A stretch of 52,440 nucleotides of DNA, taken from positions 1 through 52,440 of the forward strand of contig CAMIYC010000024.1 of the NCBI GenBank assembly GCA_946402905.1, written 5' to 3'. Numbering within the stretch: position 1 is the stretch's first letter; every line of letters begins with the position of its first letter. The stretch is from an uncultured Prevotellaceae bacterium (GTDB lineage: Bacteria; Bacteroidota; Bacteroidia; Bacteroidales; Bacteroidaceae). The notes beneath the pieces were generated by a model. The model was not told the DNA's origin. It searched no databases and saw only the letters and a list, made by a program, of their open reading frames with translations. The position numbers were made by a program, and so were the translations under genes. Positions 18,519 through 27,440 of the stretch are shown one piece after another.

Positions 18519-19625
18519 ATGCGCATCACATTCTTCATCGACTCCTTCGGACGTGGTGGCAAAGAGCGCCGATGCCTACAGCTGATACAAGGACTCAACG
18601 CCAGAGGCTTCGAAGACATACAGCTCATCGTGGCAGACAATTTCGTGGAATACGACGAGATCTACTCGACTACCGCGCAGGTGGAGATTCTCAGCCGGCG
18701 GGAAGAGCACAAAAGCAACCTGGATGTCATCAGAGAAGCAGACCGCCTGATAAGCAGCTTCAAACCAGACATCGTAATGGCTTGGGGGTTGATGTGCGCT
18801 TTCTTCACAGACGCCATCAAGCTGAGAAGGAAATTCAAATACATCATCTCGTATATCGCCGACTGCAACGAGCCCCGTTTCCCCTCCAAAGACTATTTTG
18901 TCAACATCCTCAGCAGGACGCTCTGTGACAAGGCTGTGGGCAACTCGCAGGCCGGCCTCGAAGCCTACCGTATACCCAAGAGAAAAAGATGTTGCGTGTA
19001 CAACGGCTTCAACAAGTCGAGGCTCGACAGCATCAGCCATCTCGACACAGAGCAGTATCGTCGGGAAACGCTCGGCATCTCCACCAGACATCTCGTGACG
19101 ATGGTGGCAGGTGTAGACCGACGTAAGGACTATCGCACCTTTATAGAAGTGGCCAGGAAAGTAAGAGACATGCGAGACGATGTCACCTTCGTATATGTGG
19201 GCAAAGGCAGGAAAATGGAAGAGGCACTGTCACTTCTCAGAGCGGAAGACGAATCCAGCATCCGCTTCATGGGATACAGGCAGGACGTGGAAGAGATCTT
19301 ATGTTGCTCTACGCTCACCCTGCTGCTTACCGACTACCGCCAACATGCTGAAGGTATCTCCAACTCAATACTGGAGTCGATGGCCACGGGCACGCCTGTC
19401 ATTGCCACCCTTGGCGGCGGCTCGGCAGAGATCATCACAGACGGGAAGTCGGGATTTCTTGTGGAGCGCAACAACACCGGCACCATCTGCCGTCACATCA
19501 ATGCCCTGCTCGACGACCCTGAGAAGCGGAAGGCGATGGGAGAGGAATGCCAAAAAGTGGTCGACACCCAGTTTTCCCTCACCGGCACCACCCAACAATA
19601 TATCACACTGTTTGAATCACTCTGA
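18519..19625 (+). CDS. Family 4 glycosyltransferase
   Basis: I set the start at the ATG at 18519 (368 residues), 11 bp after the previous stop, where MRITFFIDSFGRGGKERRCL gives a typical GT4 N-terminus. A longer frame from 18294 lies inside the previous gene and is not used. The catalytic half has EGISNSILESMATGTPVIA (about 278-296) with the E-x7-E pair, followed by the usual GFLV loop. Predicted to work in series with the neighbouring transferases. Confidence 0.88.
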   Translation: MRITFFIDSFGRGGKERRCLQLIQGLNARGFEDIQLIVADNFVEYDEIYSTTAQVEILSRREEHKSNLDVIREADRLISSFKPDIVMAWGLMCAFFTDAIKLRRKFKYIISYIADCNEPRFPSKDYFVNILSRTLCDKAVGNSQAGLEAYRIPKRKRCCVYNGFNKSRLDSISHLDTEQYRRETLGISTRHLVTMVAGVDRRKDYRTFIEVARKVRDMRDDVTFVYVGKGRKMEEALSLLRAEDESSIRFMGYRQDVEEILCCSTLTLLLTDYRQHAEGISNSILESMATGTPVIATLGGGSAEIITDGKSGFLVERNNTGTICRHINALLDDPEKRKAMGEECQKVVDTQFSLTGTTQQYITLFESL

Positions 19626-19636
19626 CTGTCAATTTC

Positions 19637-20266
19637 ATGTGGAGACTACAATTAGCCTTAGAGTACATCGCAGATAAATTCTGGGCTTTCTTCATCAAGA
19701 GAGCCATGGGGCATTGCGGCAAGAACGTGATGATCAAGCCCTCGACCAGCATCTTCAAAGGACTGGAGAATATCTACATCTCCGACAACGTGAGGATAGC
19801 GCGCTACGCCGTGATCTACTCCACCCATGCCAAGGTGCACATCGGCAGCAAAGTGGGCATCGCCCCCTACCTGAAAATCATCACCGGCAATCACCGCTTC
19901 GACGGTGTGGGCCACTGGATGTTTGACGGCGACCTGCCCAAACGTCCAGAAGACGACCAGGACGTGACCATCGAGGGCGACAACTGGTTTGGCATCAACG
20001 TGACGCTGCTCTCCGGTGTCACCATCGGCCGAGGGTCGTGTGTGGCCGCCGGTGCCGTCGTCACCAAATCCTTCCCACCCTACTCCATCATCGGCGGTGT
20101 GCCCGCCAAAGTGCTCAGATTTCGTTTCACCATCGATGAGATACTGGAACACGAGCGCATCCTTTACCCAGAAGACAAAAGATACACAAGAGAGCAGTTA
20201 GAGGCTCAGCGAAACGAATGGACGTCATCATCGTCGCACCATCACTCGACCCCGCCGTCAATGTGA
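19637..20266 (+). CDS. Hexapeptide-repeat acyltransferase
   Basis: A 209-residue left-handed beta-helix protein of the WcaF/maltose acetyltransferase type. Repeats such as IYISDNVRIAR, VHIGSKVGIAP and NWFGINVTLLSGVTIG are visible, and NHRF (about 91-94) supplies the likely catalytic His. GGVPAKVLRFR near 155-165 is the usual family ending. It probably adds an acetyl group to a sugar of the polysaccharide. The last 16 codons (TSSSSHHHSTPP...) overlap the next gene by 49 bp and look like run-on coding rather than conserved domain. Confidence 0.85.
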   Translation: MWRLQLALEYIADKFWAFFIKRAMGHCGKNVMIKPSTSIFKGLENIYISDNVRIARYAVIYSTHAKVHIGSKVGIAPYLKIITGNHRFDGVGHWMFDGDLPKRPEDDQDVTIEGDNWFGINVTLLSGVTIGRGSCVAAGAVVTKSFPPYSIIGGVPAKVLRFRFTIDEILEHERILYPEDKRYTREQLEAQRNEWTSSSSHHHSTPPSM

Positions 20267-21297
20267 GCGGCGTGTCGGCTGTGGCCGACTTCATCATCCG
20301 ACACAATCCGACGTGCCGCTACCAGCACTTCCTGCAGGGAAAAGGCGACACGGAGAGCAGTCTGTGGGCGAGCCGTCTCTGGCGTATCGCCGGCGCATAC
20401 CTGAGATGGAGGAAACTGCTGCGGCGTCACCCCCGGCACCTCATCCACTACAATTTTCCGCTCGATGCGCCATCCATCCTGCGCGACTTCTGGTTTATGA
20501 CCCTGGCCGTGAGCATGCACCGACGCATGGTGATACACTTACACGGCGGCCTCTACCTCTCCAAAGAAAAGCGGCCATGGATCATCCAACGGCTGCTGAG
20601 CAAGGTGTTTAGCTGGGAGGTGCCCATCATCGTGCAGAGCGACAAGGAGAGAGCCGCCCTGACCAGCCAATTCAGGCCGGGAGACGTACACGTGCTGCCC
20701 AACTGTGTCGACATCGCCGACGACCCGTCCTCTCATAAAGATTACGACAGCAGTCCGCTGGAGATAGTATACCTGGGACGCATCGAGCCCAACAAGGGGA
20801 CAGACGATATGCTGGCCGCCGCGGAGATCATGAGAGACCGGGGCGATGACTTCATCCTGCACCTTGCCGGCAAAGAGCAGGAAGAGGGCCGCTACATACC
20901 CCGCTTCGAACAAGCCCTGGGCCAACGTTTCCGCTATGAAGGCATCGTGTCGGGGAAAAGCAAAGAGGCGCTGCTCAGGAGATGCCATGTATTTCTCCTC
21001 CCGTCGCTTTATGAAGGCCTGCCCATATCGCTGCTGGAGTGTATGAGCTATGGCATGGCACCCGTCACCACAGACGTGGGCAGCATCAGCACCGTGGTAG
21101 ACGACGGCGAGAACGGACTGCTTGTGGGCCTCAAAGACCCCAAAGGCATCGCCGATGCCATTGCGTCGCTCCACGCCGACCGCAGACGGTTGCAAGTAAT
21201 GGGCCGACGGGCTCAGGCTACCATCCTGGAGCGATTTTCGCCCGAGCGATATATCAGTGTTCTGAACCATCTCTACGACACCACACAGTCCGCATAA
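20218..21297 (+). CDS. Family 4 glycosyltransferase
   Basis: A 359-residue GT-B transferase. The start at 20218 (MDVIIVAPSLDPAVNVSGVS) lies 49 bp inside the acyltransferase gene, in another frame. LEIVYLGRIEPNKGTDDML (about 181-199) opens the C-terminal domain, and SLYEGLPISLLECMSYG (about 263-279) holds the E-x7-E motif. The third GT4 of this block. Confidence 0.88.
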   Translation: MDVIIVAPSLDPAVNVSGVSAVADFIIRHNPTCRYQHFLQGKGDTESSLWASRLWRIAGAYLRWRKLLRRHPRHLIHYNFPLDAPSILRDFWFMTLAVSMHRRMVIHLHGGLYLSKEKRPWIIQRLLSKVFSWEVPIIVQSDKERAALTSQFRPGDVHVLPNCVDIADDPSSHKDYDSSPLEIVYLGRIEPNKGTDDMLAAAEIMRDRGDDFILHLAGKEQEEGRYIPRFEQALGQRFRYEGIVSGKSKEALLRRCHVFLLPSLYEGLPISLLECMSYGMAPVTTDVGSISTVVDDGENGLLVGLKDPKGIADAIASLHADRRRLQVMGRRAQATILERFSPERYISVLNHLYDTTQSA

Positions 21298-21309
21298 AGA
21301 CCGAACACC

Positions 21310-22041
21310 ATGCGTCTGAAGACACTCCGACTGACAGAGAGCCGCAAGGCACTCGACGACATCCCCGAGGGCAAGGTGCTGATCAACACCATCAACGCCC
21401 ACTCATACAACGTGGCACAGAAAGACCAGGCCTTCGCTGAGGCCCTGACCTGCGGCGACTACCTGATACCCGACGGTGCCAGCATCGTAATAGCCTGCCG
21501 GTGGATCAATGCCACATCAAAGCCCCAAGAGCGAATAGCCGGCTGGGATCTCTTTGAACATGAGATGCAAAGACAAGCCCGAGAGGCACAGCAGACGGCG
21601 ACGAAACGGAAGGTGATGTTCATGGGATCAAGCGAGCGGGTGCTCAGCCTCATCCGGGAGCGTGCCGGAAAAGACTATCCCGGGCTCGACATCGTCACCT
21701 ATTCGCCGCCCTACAAGCCACAATTTGACGACGAGGACAACGCCGCCATCATCCATGCCATCAACAATGCACGTCCCGACCTGCTCTGGATAGGCATGAC
21801 CGCCCCCAAGCAGGAGAAATGGACCTACGAGCACTGGAAAGAGCTCCATATCGGCTGTCATGTGGGCACGATAGGCGCCGTCTTCGACTTCTATGCAGGC
21901 ACCGTGAAGCGAGCCCCCCTATGGTGGCAAGAGCACTCGATGGAATGGCTGTACCGGCTCATCAAAGAGCCGCGGCGACTGTGGCGACGCTATATCATCG
22001 GCAACCTGCTCTTCGTCTATAACGTACTGACTATCAGATAA
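21310..22041 (+). CDS. WecG/TagA/CpsF family glycosyltransferase (GT26)
   Basis: A 243-residue member of the family that adds N-acetylmannosamine, its uronic acid, or a similar sugar to the lipid-linked first sugar. Visible motifs: VLINTINAHSYNVA (about 23-36), PDGASIVIA (about 57-65), GMTAPKQEKW (about 161-170), and GAVFDFYAGTVKRAP (about 184-198), the best-known family signature. With no initiating sugar-phosphate transferase in the window, it probably makes the second glycosidic link on a carrier primed by an enzyme encoded elsewhere. Confidence 0.9.
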   Translation: MRLKTLRLTESRKALDDIPEGKVLINTINAHSYNVAQKDQAFAEALTCGDYLIPDGASIVIACRWINATSKPQERIAGWDLFEHEMQRQAREAQQTATKRKVMFMGSSERVLSLIRERAGKDYPGLDIVTYSPPYKPQFDDEDNAAIIHAINNARPDLLWIGMTAPKQEKWTYEHWKELHIGCHVGTIGAVFDFYAGTVKRAPLWWQEHSMEWLYRLIKEPRRLWRRYIIGNLLFVYNVLTIR

Positions 22042-22079
22042 AATCAAAAAAAATACATAATAAAAACTCAGAAACCAAC

Positions 22080-23267
22080 ATGAGAGATCTATTTCAAGCT
22101 TATCGCACATTCTTCGGCAAGGGAGACGCTCTGTATCAGCTCTTCTCGCCCTATCGGATATGCCCGCTGGGTGCACACGTAGACCACCAGCACGGACTGG
22201 TGAGCGGCTTCGCCTTCGACAGCGGCATCGAGTTTCTTTTCTCCGCCACCGACACCGGCAAGGTGGAGATGTGCTCCCTCTCGTTTGAGGGTCTGATGAC
22301 CTTCAACGTGAGGAGAGAGATCGACGGCAAACAAAACAACTGGGGCGACTACCTGCGCGGTGCGGTGTGGTCGCTGCAGCAGGACTTCCAGTTGCAGAAA
22401 GGCGTGCGCGGCGTGGTGAAAGGCTCCATGCCCATCGGCGGTCTGTCGTCGTCGGCGGCGCTGCTCTGCGGATTTGTGGCAGCCCTTGACAAGGTGAACG
22501 ACCTGGGACTGGACAAAATGCAGATCATCCGCTATGCCTCGATGGCCGAGCGACAGTATGTGGGTCTGAACAACGGCATCCTCGACCAGGCCTGCGTGGT
22601 GCTCTGCGAGGCAGAGAAACTGCTCTTCCTCGACACCGAGACCTCCGACTACAAGATTCTGCCCTTCGGCGACGGCAAAACGGCCATGCCTTTCAAGATC
22701 GGTATCTTCTTCAGCGGCGTGACGCGCAAGCTCACCGGCACCGACTACAACCTGAGGGTGTCGGAGTGTAAGACGGCGGCGTGGATCATGCAGGCCTACG
22801 AGCACATCCCCCTCAAGGAGATGGGCGAGACACGGCTGCACGACGTGCCCCGCGAGTTGTTTGACAAGTACCGGGAGCGCATGCCGGAGCGCTTCGCCAA
22901 GCGCGCGCTGCACTACTACTCGGAGTGCGACCGTGTGAAGCGGGGCGTGGAGGCCTGGAAGAAAGGCGACATCAAAGCCTTCGGCCAGCTGATTTTCGAG
23001 AGTTGTGAGAGTTCGATGAACAACTATGAATGCGGTTCGCCGGAGCTGATCGAACTGTACAAGATCATGCGCCGCACCGACGGCATCTACGGCGGGCGCT
23101 TCAGCGGCGCAGGCTTCAAGGGAGCGTGCATCGCACTGGTCGACCCCGACAAGGAGGAGCAAATCAGAGAGTTTATCACTGAGGAATACCTGAAGGAGTT
23201 TCCACAATACAAGGACTCGTTCAAGGTGTTCTTCTGCAATACCAGCAACGGAGTAGATTTCCTGTAA
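22080..23267 (+). CDS. Galactokinase-family sugar kinase, galacturonokinase-like
   Basis: A 395-residue GHMP kinase that should phosphorylate a free sugar at C1. The substrate loop reads SPYRICPLGAHVDHQHG (about 24-40): the GEH of true galactokinases is GAH, the form known from plant galacturonokinase. GGLSSSAAL (about 120-128) is the ATP loop, GILDQACVVL (about 166-175) carries the presumed catalytic Asp, and RFSGAGFKGACIALVD (about 340-355) is the third GHMP motif, again close to the galacturonokinase form. A nucleotidyltransferase gene begins one base after its stop. The pair would turn a free sugar or uronic acid into a nucleotide sugar. Family sure; substrate inferred. Confidence 0.8.
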   Translation: MRDLFQAYRTFFGKGDALYQLFSPYRICPLGAHVDHQHGLVSGFAFDSGIEFLFSATDTGKVEMCSLSFEGLMTFNVRREIDGKQNNWGDYLRGAVWSLQQDFQLQKGVRGVVKGSMPIGGLSSSAALLCGFVAALDKVNDLGLDKMQIIRYASMAERQYVGLNNGILDQACVVLCEAEKLLFLDTETSDYKILPFGDGKTAMPFKIGIFFSGVTRKLTGTDYNLRVSECKTAAWIMQAYEHIPLKEMGETRLHDVPRELFDKYRERMPERFAKRALHYYSECDRVKRGVEAWKKGDIKAFGQLIFESCESSMNNYECGSPELIELYKIMRRTDGIYGGRFSGAGFKGACIALVDPDKEEQIREFITEEYLKEFPQYKDSFKVFFCNTSNGVDFL

Positions 23268-23268
23268 C

Positions 23269-24003
23269 ATGAAAAATATCATCATCGCCGCAGGATACGC
23301 CACCAGGCTGTATCCACTGACGGAAAATTTCCCCAAGCCGCTGCTCAAGGTGGGCAGCAAGTCGATACTCGAGCGGATGATCGACGACATCGACATCTTC
23401 GACGAGGTAGACGAGCATATCATCGTGACCAACCATAAGTTTGCGCATATCTTCGACGACTGGGCCAGAGAGATGCACTATCAGAAGCCCGTCAGCATCA
23501 TCGACGACGGCACAGAGACCAACGAGACCCGTCTGGGAGCCGTGCGCGACCTGCTGCTGGCCATCAACCAGCGTGGCATCGACGACGACATCATGGTGCT
23601 GGCCGCCGACAACCTGCTCGACTTCTCGTTCAGGGGTTTCGTGGATTTCTTCCAGGAGAAGCAGTCGTCGGTCATCATGTATTATCATGAGCCTGAGCTC
23701 AAAAGGCTGCAGCGCACGGGAGTGATCGCACTCGACGACCAGCAGCGTGTGCTGGAGATGCAGGAGAAGCCGGAGCGGCCCGTGTCGGAATGGGCTGTGC
23801 CACCTTTCTATATATACCGGCGCGAAGACATGCCGCTCATCCGCGACTGCATGAACCACGGCTGCGGCTTCGATGCTCCCGGCAACCTGGCGCACTACCT
23901 CGTGGACCGCACGGTGATCCATGCCTGGCGCATGCCCGGACACCGATTCGACATCGGATCGCTCGACAGCTACAAAGAAGCACAGGAAAAAATTAAAAAT
24001 TAA
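23269..24003 (+). CDS. Sugar-1-phosphate nucleotidyltransferase
   Basis: A 244-residue NTP-transferase of the RmlA/GalU superfamily. The nucleotide loop is AAGYATRLYPLTENFPKPLL (residues 7-26), with A in place of the second G of the usual GxGTR. VLAADNLLDF (about 109-118) provides the metal-binding Asp region, and HRFDIGSLDSY (about 225-235) is typical of the C-terminal part. It should join NMP from NTP to the sugar-1-phosphate made by the kinase encoded directly upstream. Short length suggests no extra oligomerisation domain. Base and sugar specificity unknown. Confidence 0.85.
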   Translation: MKNIIIAAGYATRLYPLTENFPKPLLKVGSKSILERMIDDIDIFDEVDEHIIVTNHKFAHIFDDWAREMHYQKPVSIIDDGTETNETRLGAVRDLLLAINQRGIDDDIMVLAADNLLDFSFRGFVDFFQEKQSSVIMYYHEPELKRLQRTGVIALDDQQRVLEMQEKPERPVSEWAVPPFYIYRREDMPLIRDCMNHGCGFDAPGNLAHYLVDRTVIHAWRMPGHRFDIGSLDSYKEAQEKIKN

Positions 24004-24050
24004 AAAGTAAAAAGTAAAAAGTAAAATTGAAAGATTAAAGATTAAAATAA

Positions 24051-24377
24051 GGTGTCCAATTTGTTGTAGTGTATATGTCGAGTGAATAATTCTATGAAGC
24101 ATACACACTCCCCTTACATCCCCTCTAACTTAGAGGGGGAAATGCTGGCTGAGACACACTCCCCCTAACCCCCTCTAACTTAGAGGGGGAAACGCGGGCT
24201 GAGACACACTCCCCCTGGCCCCCTCTAACTTGGGAGGAAATGCTGGCTGAGACACACTCCCCCTGACACCCCCTCCGACTCCCCCGTTTCCCGGGGAAGA
24301 GCAACCTCTAACTTAGAGGGGGAAATGATTACCACTGCAAATGGAAAGTGGATGTGCAAGGAAACAAATGGGACACC
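24051..24377. repeat. 50-bp-period palindromic array bounded by inverted ends
   Basis: At least three units start at 24121, 24171 and 24221 (period exactly 50), each with CCCTCTAACTTAGAGGG and GGCTGAGACACACTCCCCC, followed by degenerate units and the tail seen at the left edge of the window. The ends are inverted: GGTGTCCAATTTGTTG at 24051-24066 and its near-complement (14 of 16) at 24362-24377. There is no ORF inside. It could be a non-autonomous mobile repeat. Confidence 0.8.
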
Positions 24378-24449
24378 AAAAATTTAAATTAAAAATTAAA
24401 AAAGTAAAAAGTAAAAATTAAGATTAGTAAATGAGGGGATTGAGGGCAC

Positions 24450-24605
24450 CACCTCAAGAACCTCACTATCTCACGACATTGAAACCTTACGACCTTGAAA
24501 CCTCAAGACCTTGAAACCACAAACCTTATAACCTCACAACCTTATAACCTCACAACCTTAAAACATCAAAACCTTAAAACCTCAAAACATCAAAACCTCA
24601 CCAAC
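24450..24605 (+). repeat. G-poor CCT/AAC repeat leader
   Basis: Imperfect tandem 8-16-mers (AACCTTATAACCTCAC and variants) fill the stretch directly before the ATG at 24606. Almost no G from about 24515 on, so the RNA would be unstructured. Confidence 0.7.
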
Positions 24606-26393
24606 ATGAAACATCAACTCATCTTACTGCTGTGCCTACTGACGGTGAGTATGGTAAAGGCGCAGACAGATTTATTTTATGAGTCGTTTGACGGTAATAC
24701 CTCCACTGGAGGAAACGACGACAAATGGAATGGAAGCATCGCCTCGGGCAGTACGATTTCCACCGACAACGATGGATGGAGCTTCGTGACCGGATATGGC
24801 GGCAATTACTGTATCCGACTGGGCAGCAGCAAGAAAGCCGGCTCTGCCACGACACCCACGCTCACACAACTCAGCGGCGACGGCACCCTCACCTTCAATG
24901 CCGGCAGCTGGATCGGCGACGGCACCACGCTGACCCTGAGCATCAGCGGCGGCGGTACCCTGAGCGCCACCACCTTCGCACTGAAGGACTCGCAATGGGA
25001 GACCTACACCGTCGGCATCAGCGGCGGCACGCCAACGACGAAGATCAAGTTTGAGGCTCCTGCCAAGAACCGATTCTTCCTCGACGAGGTGCGCGTGACC
25101 AGCGAGGCCACACAGCCTCAGCCACAGAAAGTGGTGGTGAGCTCCATCAGCGCGCTGCGTCAATTGGAGAGCGGCACGCCCGTGAGACTGTCGCTCAGCG
25201 AGAGCAACCAGGGCAACATCGAGTTTGTACACAGCAGTGGTGGCACCACCGACGCCTACGTGCGCGACAACGGGGCAGCGGTGCGCTTCACCAACTTCCT
25301 GCCTGCAGACCCAGGATGGCACACCACGGCAGGCGGCGCACTGATAGGAGCAGTCGACGGTGAGTATCGCGTGACCGACGGCATGCCCGAACTGGTGCAC
25401 TGCGCCACATCCATCGCCGACTCCATCCTCTGCCTCGACCACTGGCAGACGCCTACACCCGTAGTGGTGGGCGACCTCTCCCAGCTGAGCCAAGACACCT
25501 ACCGCGCCGACTATATCATGATAGAGGGCGTGAGCGTGGAGCGTGACGGCACCCAGCTGACCGCCACTGGCAACGGAGGGAGCATCGCCCTGGCCAATCT
25601 ATTCGGCACGACATACGATTTCGCCGACGACCTGCGAGGCCGCAACTACGACATCACAGGCATACTCTGCACCCGCGACGGAGGTGCGGCGACACAACTC
25701 TGCTATACCGAGATAGAAGAGGTGATGCCACAGCTGGCACTGGGCGAGACACGCTACGACAACGTGAGTACCATCGGCATGTATGACGACCGCACGGTGA
25801 ACGTGACGGTGGAGAGGAAAATGAGCACCGGCGTGTGGAACACACTCTGTGTGCCTTTCGACATCCTGGATTTCGCCGGCATCGTGGGAGCAGCCCGTAT
25901 CGCTCAGCTCACAGGCTACAACGCCTCGACCAACTCGCTCGAATTCACCTCGACGGAAAACATCCAGGCAGGTGTGCCTTATCTTGTATTTCCCGAAGAA
26001 GACATCGACGACATCGTGCTCTCCAACGTGGAAATCAACAGCAGCCTGACTCCCGTGACACAAGGCACTTATGAGATGGTGGGCATCTATGATCCCACCA
26101 CCCTGCAGGCCGGCGACACGCAGGTGCTCTTCTTGGGCGACAACAACACGCTCTTTTATCCCAACGTGACCAACGACCTGAAGGCATTCCGTGCCTACAT
26201 CAGGACGACGACAGGCAGCAGCGCCAACATCTGCGTTGACGGTGTGATGACCGACATCAGCACCGCGGAAATCAGCCAGGACGCCCCCGGCGGACGCATC
26301 TATAACCTGAGCGGACAGCTGATGGGCACCCAGGCCGACCGTCTGCAGAAAGGTGTGTATGTGAGACAAGGCAGTAAAATCATCATCAAATAA
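24606..26393 (+). CDS. Secreted beta-rich protein with C-terminal tail motif
   Basis: A 595-residue exported protein. I take the ATG at 24606, where a signal peptide begins (MKHQLILLLCLLTVSMVKAQ); the frame is open further upstream only through the repeat leader. Residues about 21-165 form a jelly-roll-like module (FYESFDGNTSTGGNDDKW ... FFLDEVRVTSE) of the kind that binds carbohydrate. About 180-375 looks like an OB-type module. A third beta-rich part (about 400-550) contains WNTLCVPFDI, common in large Bacteroidales surface proteins. It ends with IYNLSGQLM...KGVYVRQGSK. I recognise no catalytic motif. The nuclease gene follows after 2 bp, so they are probably co-transcribed. Confidence 0.7.
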   Translation: MKHQLILLLCLLTVSMVKAQTDLFYESFDGNTSTGGNDDKWNGSIASGSTISTDNDGWSFVTGYGGNYCIRLGSSKKAGSATTPTLTQLSGDGTLTFNAGSWIGDGTTLTLSISGGGTLSATTFALKDSQWETYTVGISGGTPTTKIKFEAPAKNRFFLDEVRVTSEATQPQPQKVVVSSISALRQLESGTPVRLSLSESNQGNIEFVHSSGGTTDAYVRDNGAAVRFTNFLPADPGWHTTAGGALIGAVDGEYRVTDGMPELVHCATSIADSILCLDHWQTPTPVVVGDLSQLSQDTYRADYIMIEGVSVERDGTQLTATGNGGSIALANLFGTTYDFADDLRGRNYDITGILCTRDGGAATQLCYTEIEEVMPQLALGETRYDNVSTIGMYDDRTVNVTVERKMSTGVWNTLCVPFDILDFAGIVGAARIAQLTGYNASTNSLEFTSTENIQAGVPYLVFPEEDIDDIVLSNVEINSSLTPVTQGTYEMVGIYDPTTLQAGDTQVLFLGDNNTLFYPNVTNDLKAFRAYIRTTTGSSANICVDGVMTDISTAEISQDAPGGRIYNLSGQLMGTQADRLQKGVYVRQGSKIIIK

Positions 26394-26395
26394 GC

Positions 26396-27433
26396 ATGGC
26401 CATGAGAAAGATCCTATTCATACTGACAGCTATGATATGCTCGCTCTCGGCCATGGCCGAAGAGAAAGCCGACACTGTGGTGATCACCCTGCGCGACGGC
26501 ACGGAGGTGAGGTATACCACGGTGGAGTTTGACCGCGTGCAGGTGATCGAGAACCTGAAATACGGCGTCAAGGTGTATCTGAAAAACGGGAAGTCGAAAG
26601 ACTACCTGGCCTCGAAGGTGGTGGTGAAATACTATCAGTCGGGCGGCGAAGACGTGACCGACAACAACAAGAACCGCAACAAATACCGCGCCAAGCTGCT
26701 GGAGTATCCACACCTGGCAGCCGACTCGACACGCAACCAGCTCATCATCAAGTCGACGGCGAAATACGGCATCACCTTCAGCCTGGAGTGGAGCTACAAC
26801 GACCTGGCCAACCGCTGGACCTGCTACCAACTCTATGCCGGCAACATGCTCGACAATGCCGACCGGAGTAACTCTTTCAAAGAAGACCCAGAGATACCCT
26901 CACAATACCGGTCGACCAAGGAAGACTACTCTGGCAGCGGTTATACCCGCGGACATCTCTGTCCGTCGGCCGACCGTCTGTGCTCGTCGGAGCAGAACGC
27001 CCAGACGTTCTACCTGAGCAACATGCAGCCCCAATACTCCAATCACAACAGCGGACTGTGGCAGCGTCTGGAAGACAAGGTGCGCGACTGGGCCTCCGAC
27101 TGCGACACGCTCTACGTGGTGAAGGCTGGCACGATACGCAGCGACCAGATATACAGCAAGAAATGCAACAACCGGCTGCCTGTGCCGAAATACTTCTACA
27201 TGGCATTGCTGGCTTACGACAAAAAGACCAACAGCTATCAGGCCATGGGGCTGTGGACGGAGCACAACAATACGTCGGACTCCAACAAGAAATATGGCGA
27301 CTATGCCATCACCATCGACGAGTTGGAGGAGCGGACGGGCATCGACTTCTTCTGCAATCTGCCCGATGCCACCGAGGATGACGTGGAGAATAAGCTCAAC
27401 CTGAATTACTGGGGAATCACGAAGTCGAGGTGA
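26396..27433 (+). CDS. Secreted DNA/RNA non-specific endonuclease
   Basis: A 345-residue exported nuclease (signal peptide about 1-21) of the NUC family, with a beta-beta-alpha-metal active site. The motif YTRGHLCPSADR (about 183-194) holds the general-base His; the usual DRGH is TRGH here, a variant I have seen in Bacteroidetes members. NMQPQYSNHNSGLWQRLE (about 208-225) contains the metal-binding Asn. An extra N-terminal region of about 100 residues (VVITLRDGTEVRY...) precedes the nuclease domain. Probably degrades extracellular nucleic acid for nutrition. A second ATG at 26402 is an equally good start. Confidence 0.9.
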   Translation: MAMRKILFILTAMICSLSAMAEEKADTVVITLRDGTEVRYTTVEFDRVQVIENLKYGVKVYLKNGKSKDYLASKVVVKYYQSGGEDVTDNNKNRNKYRAKLLEYPHLAADSTRNQLIIKSTAKYGITFSLEWSYNDLANRWTCYQLYAGNMLDNADRSNSFKEDPEIPSQYRSTKEDYSGSGYTRGHLCPSADRLCSSEQNAQTFYLSNMQPQYSNHNSGLWQRLEDKVRDWASDCDTLYVVKAGTIRSDQIYSKKCNNRLPVPKYFYMALLAYDKKTNSYQAMGLWTEHNNTSDSNKKYGDYAITIDELEERTGIDFFCNLPDATEDDVENKLNLNYWGITKSR

Positions 27434-27440
27434 TTTTTTT

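Larger units (their letters stand above)
24004..24605. other. Intergenic region, 0.6 kb, repeats only
   Basis: No gene. From left: A-rich AAAAGTAAAAAGT repeats (24003-24045), the 50-bp-period element with inverted ends (24051-24377), more A-rich repeats (24378-24425), and a G-poor leader of AACCTTATAACCTCAC-type repeats (about 24450-24605) running into the next start codon. Confidence 0.75.

Noticed and set aside
20539..21402. 287-codon minus-strand frame opposite the third GT4 gene
   Set aside because: Antisense shadow of a gene with clear GT4 motifs.
24106..24377. Possible CRISPR array
   Set aside because: Repeats have a 50-bp period but the whole unit is repeated, with no unique spacers and no cas genes nearby.
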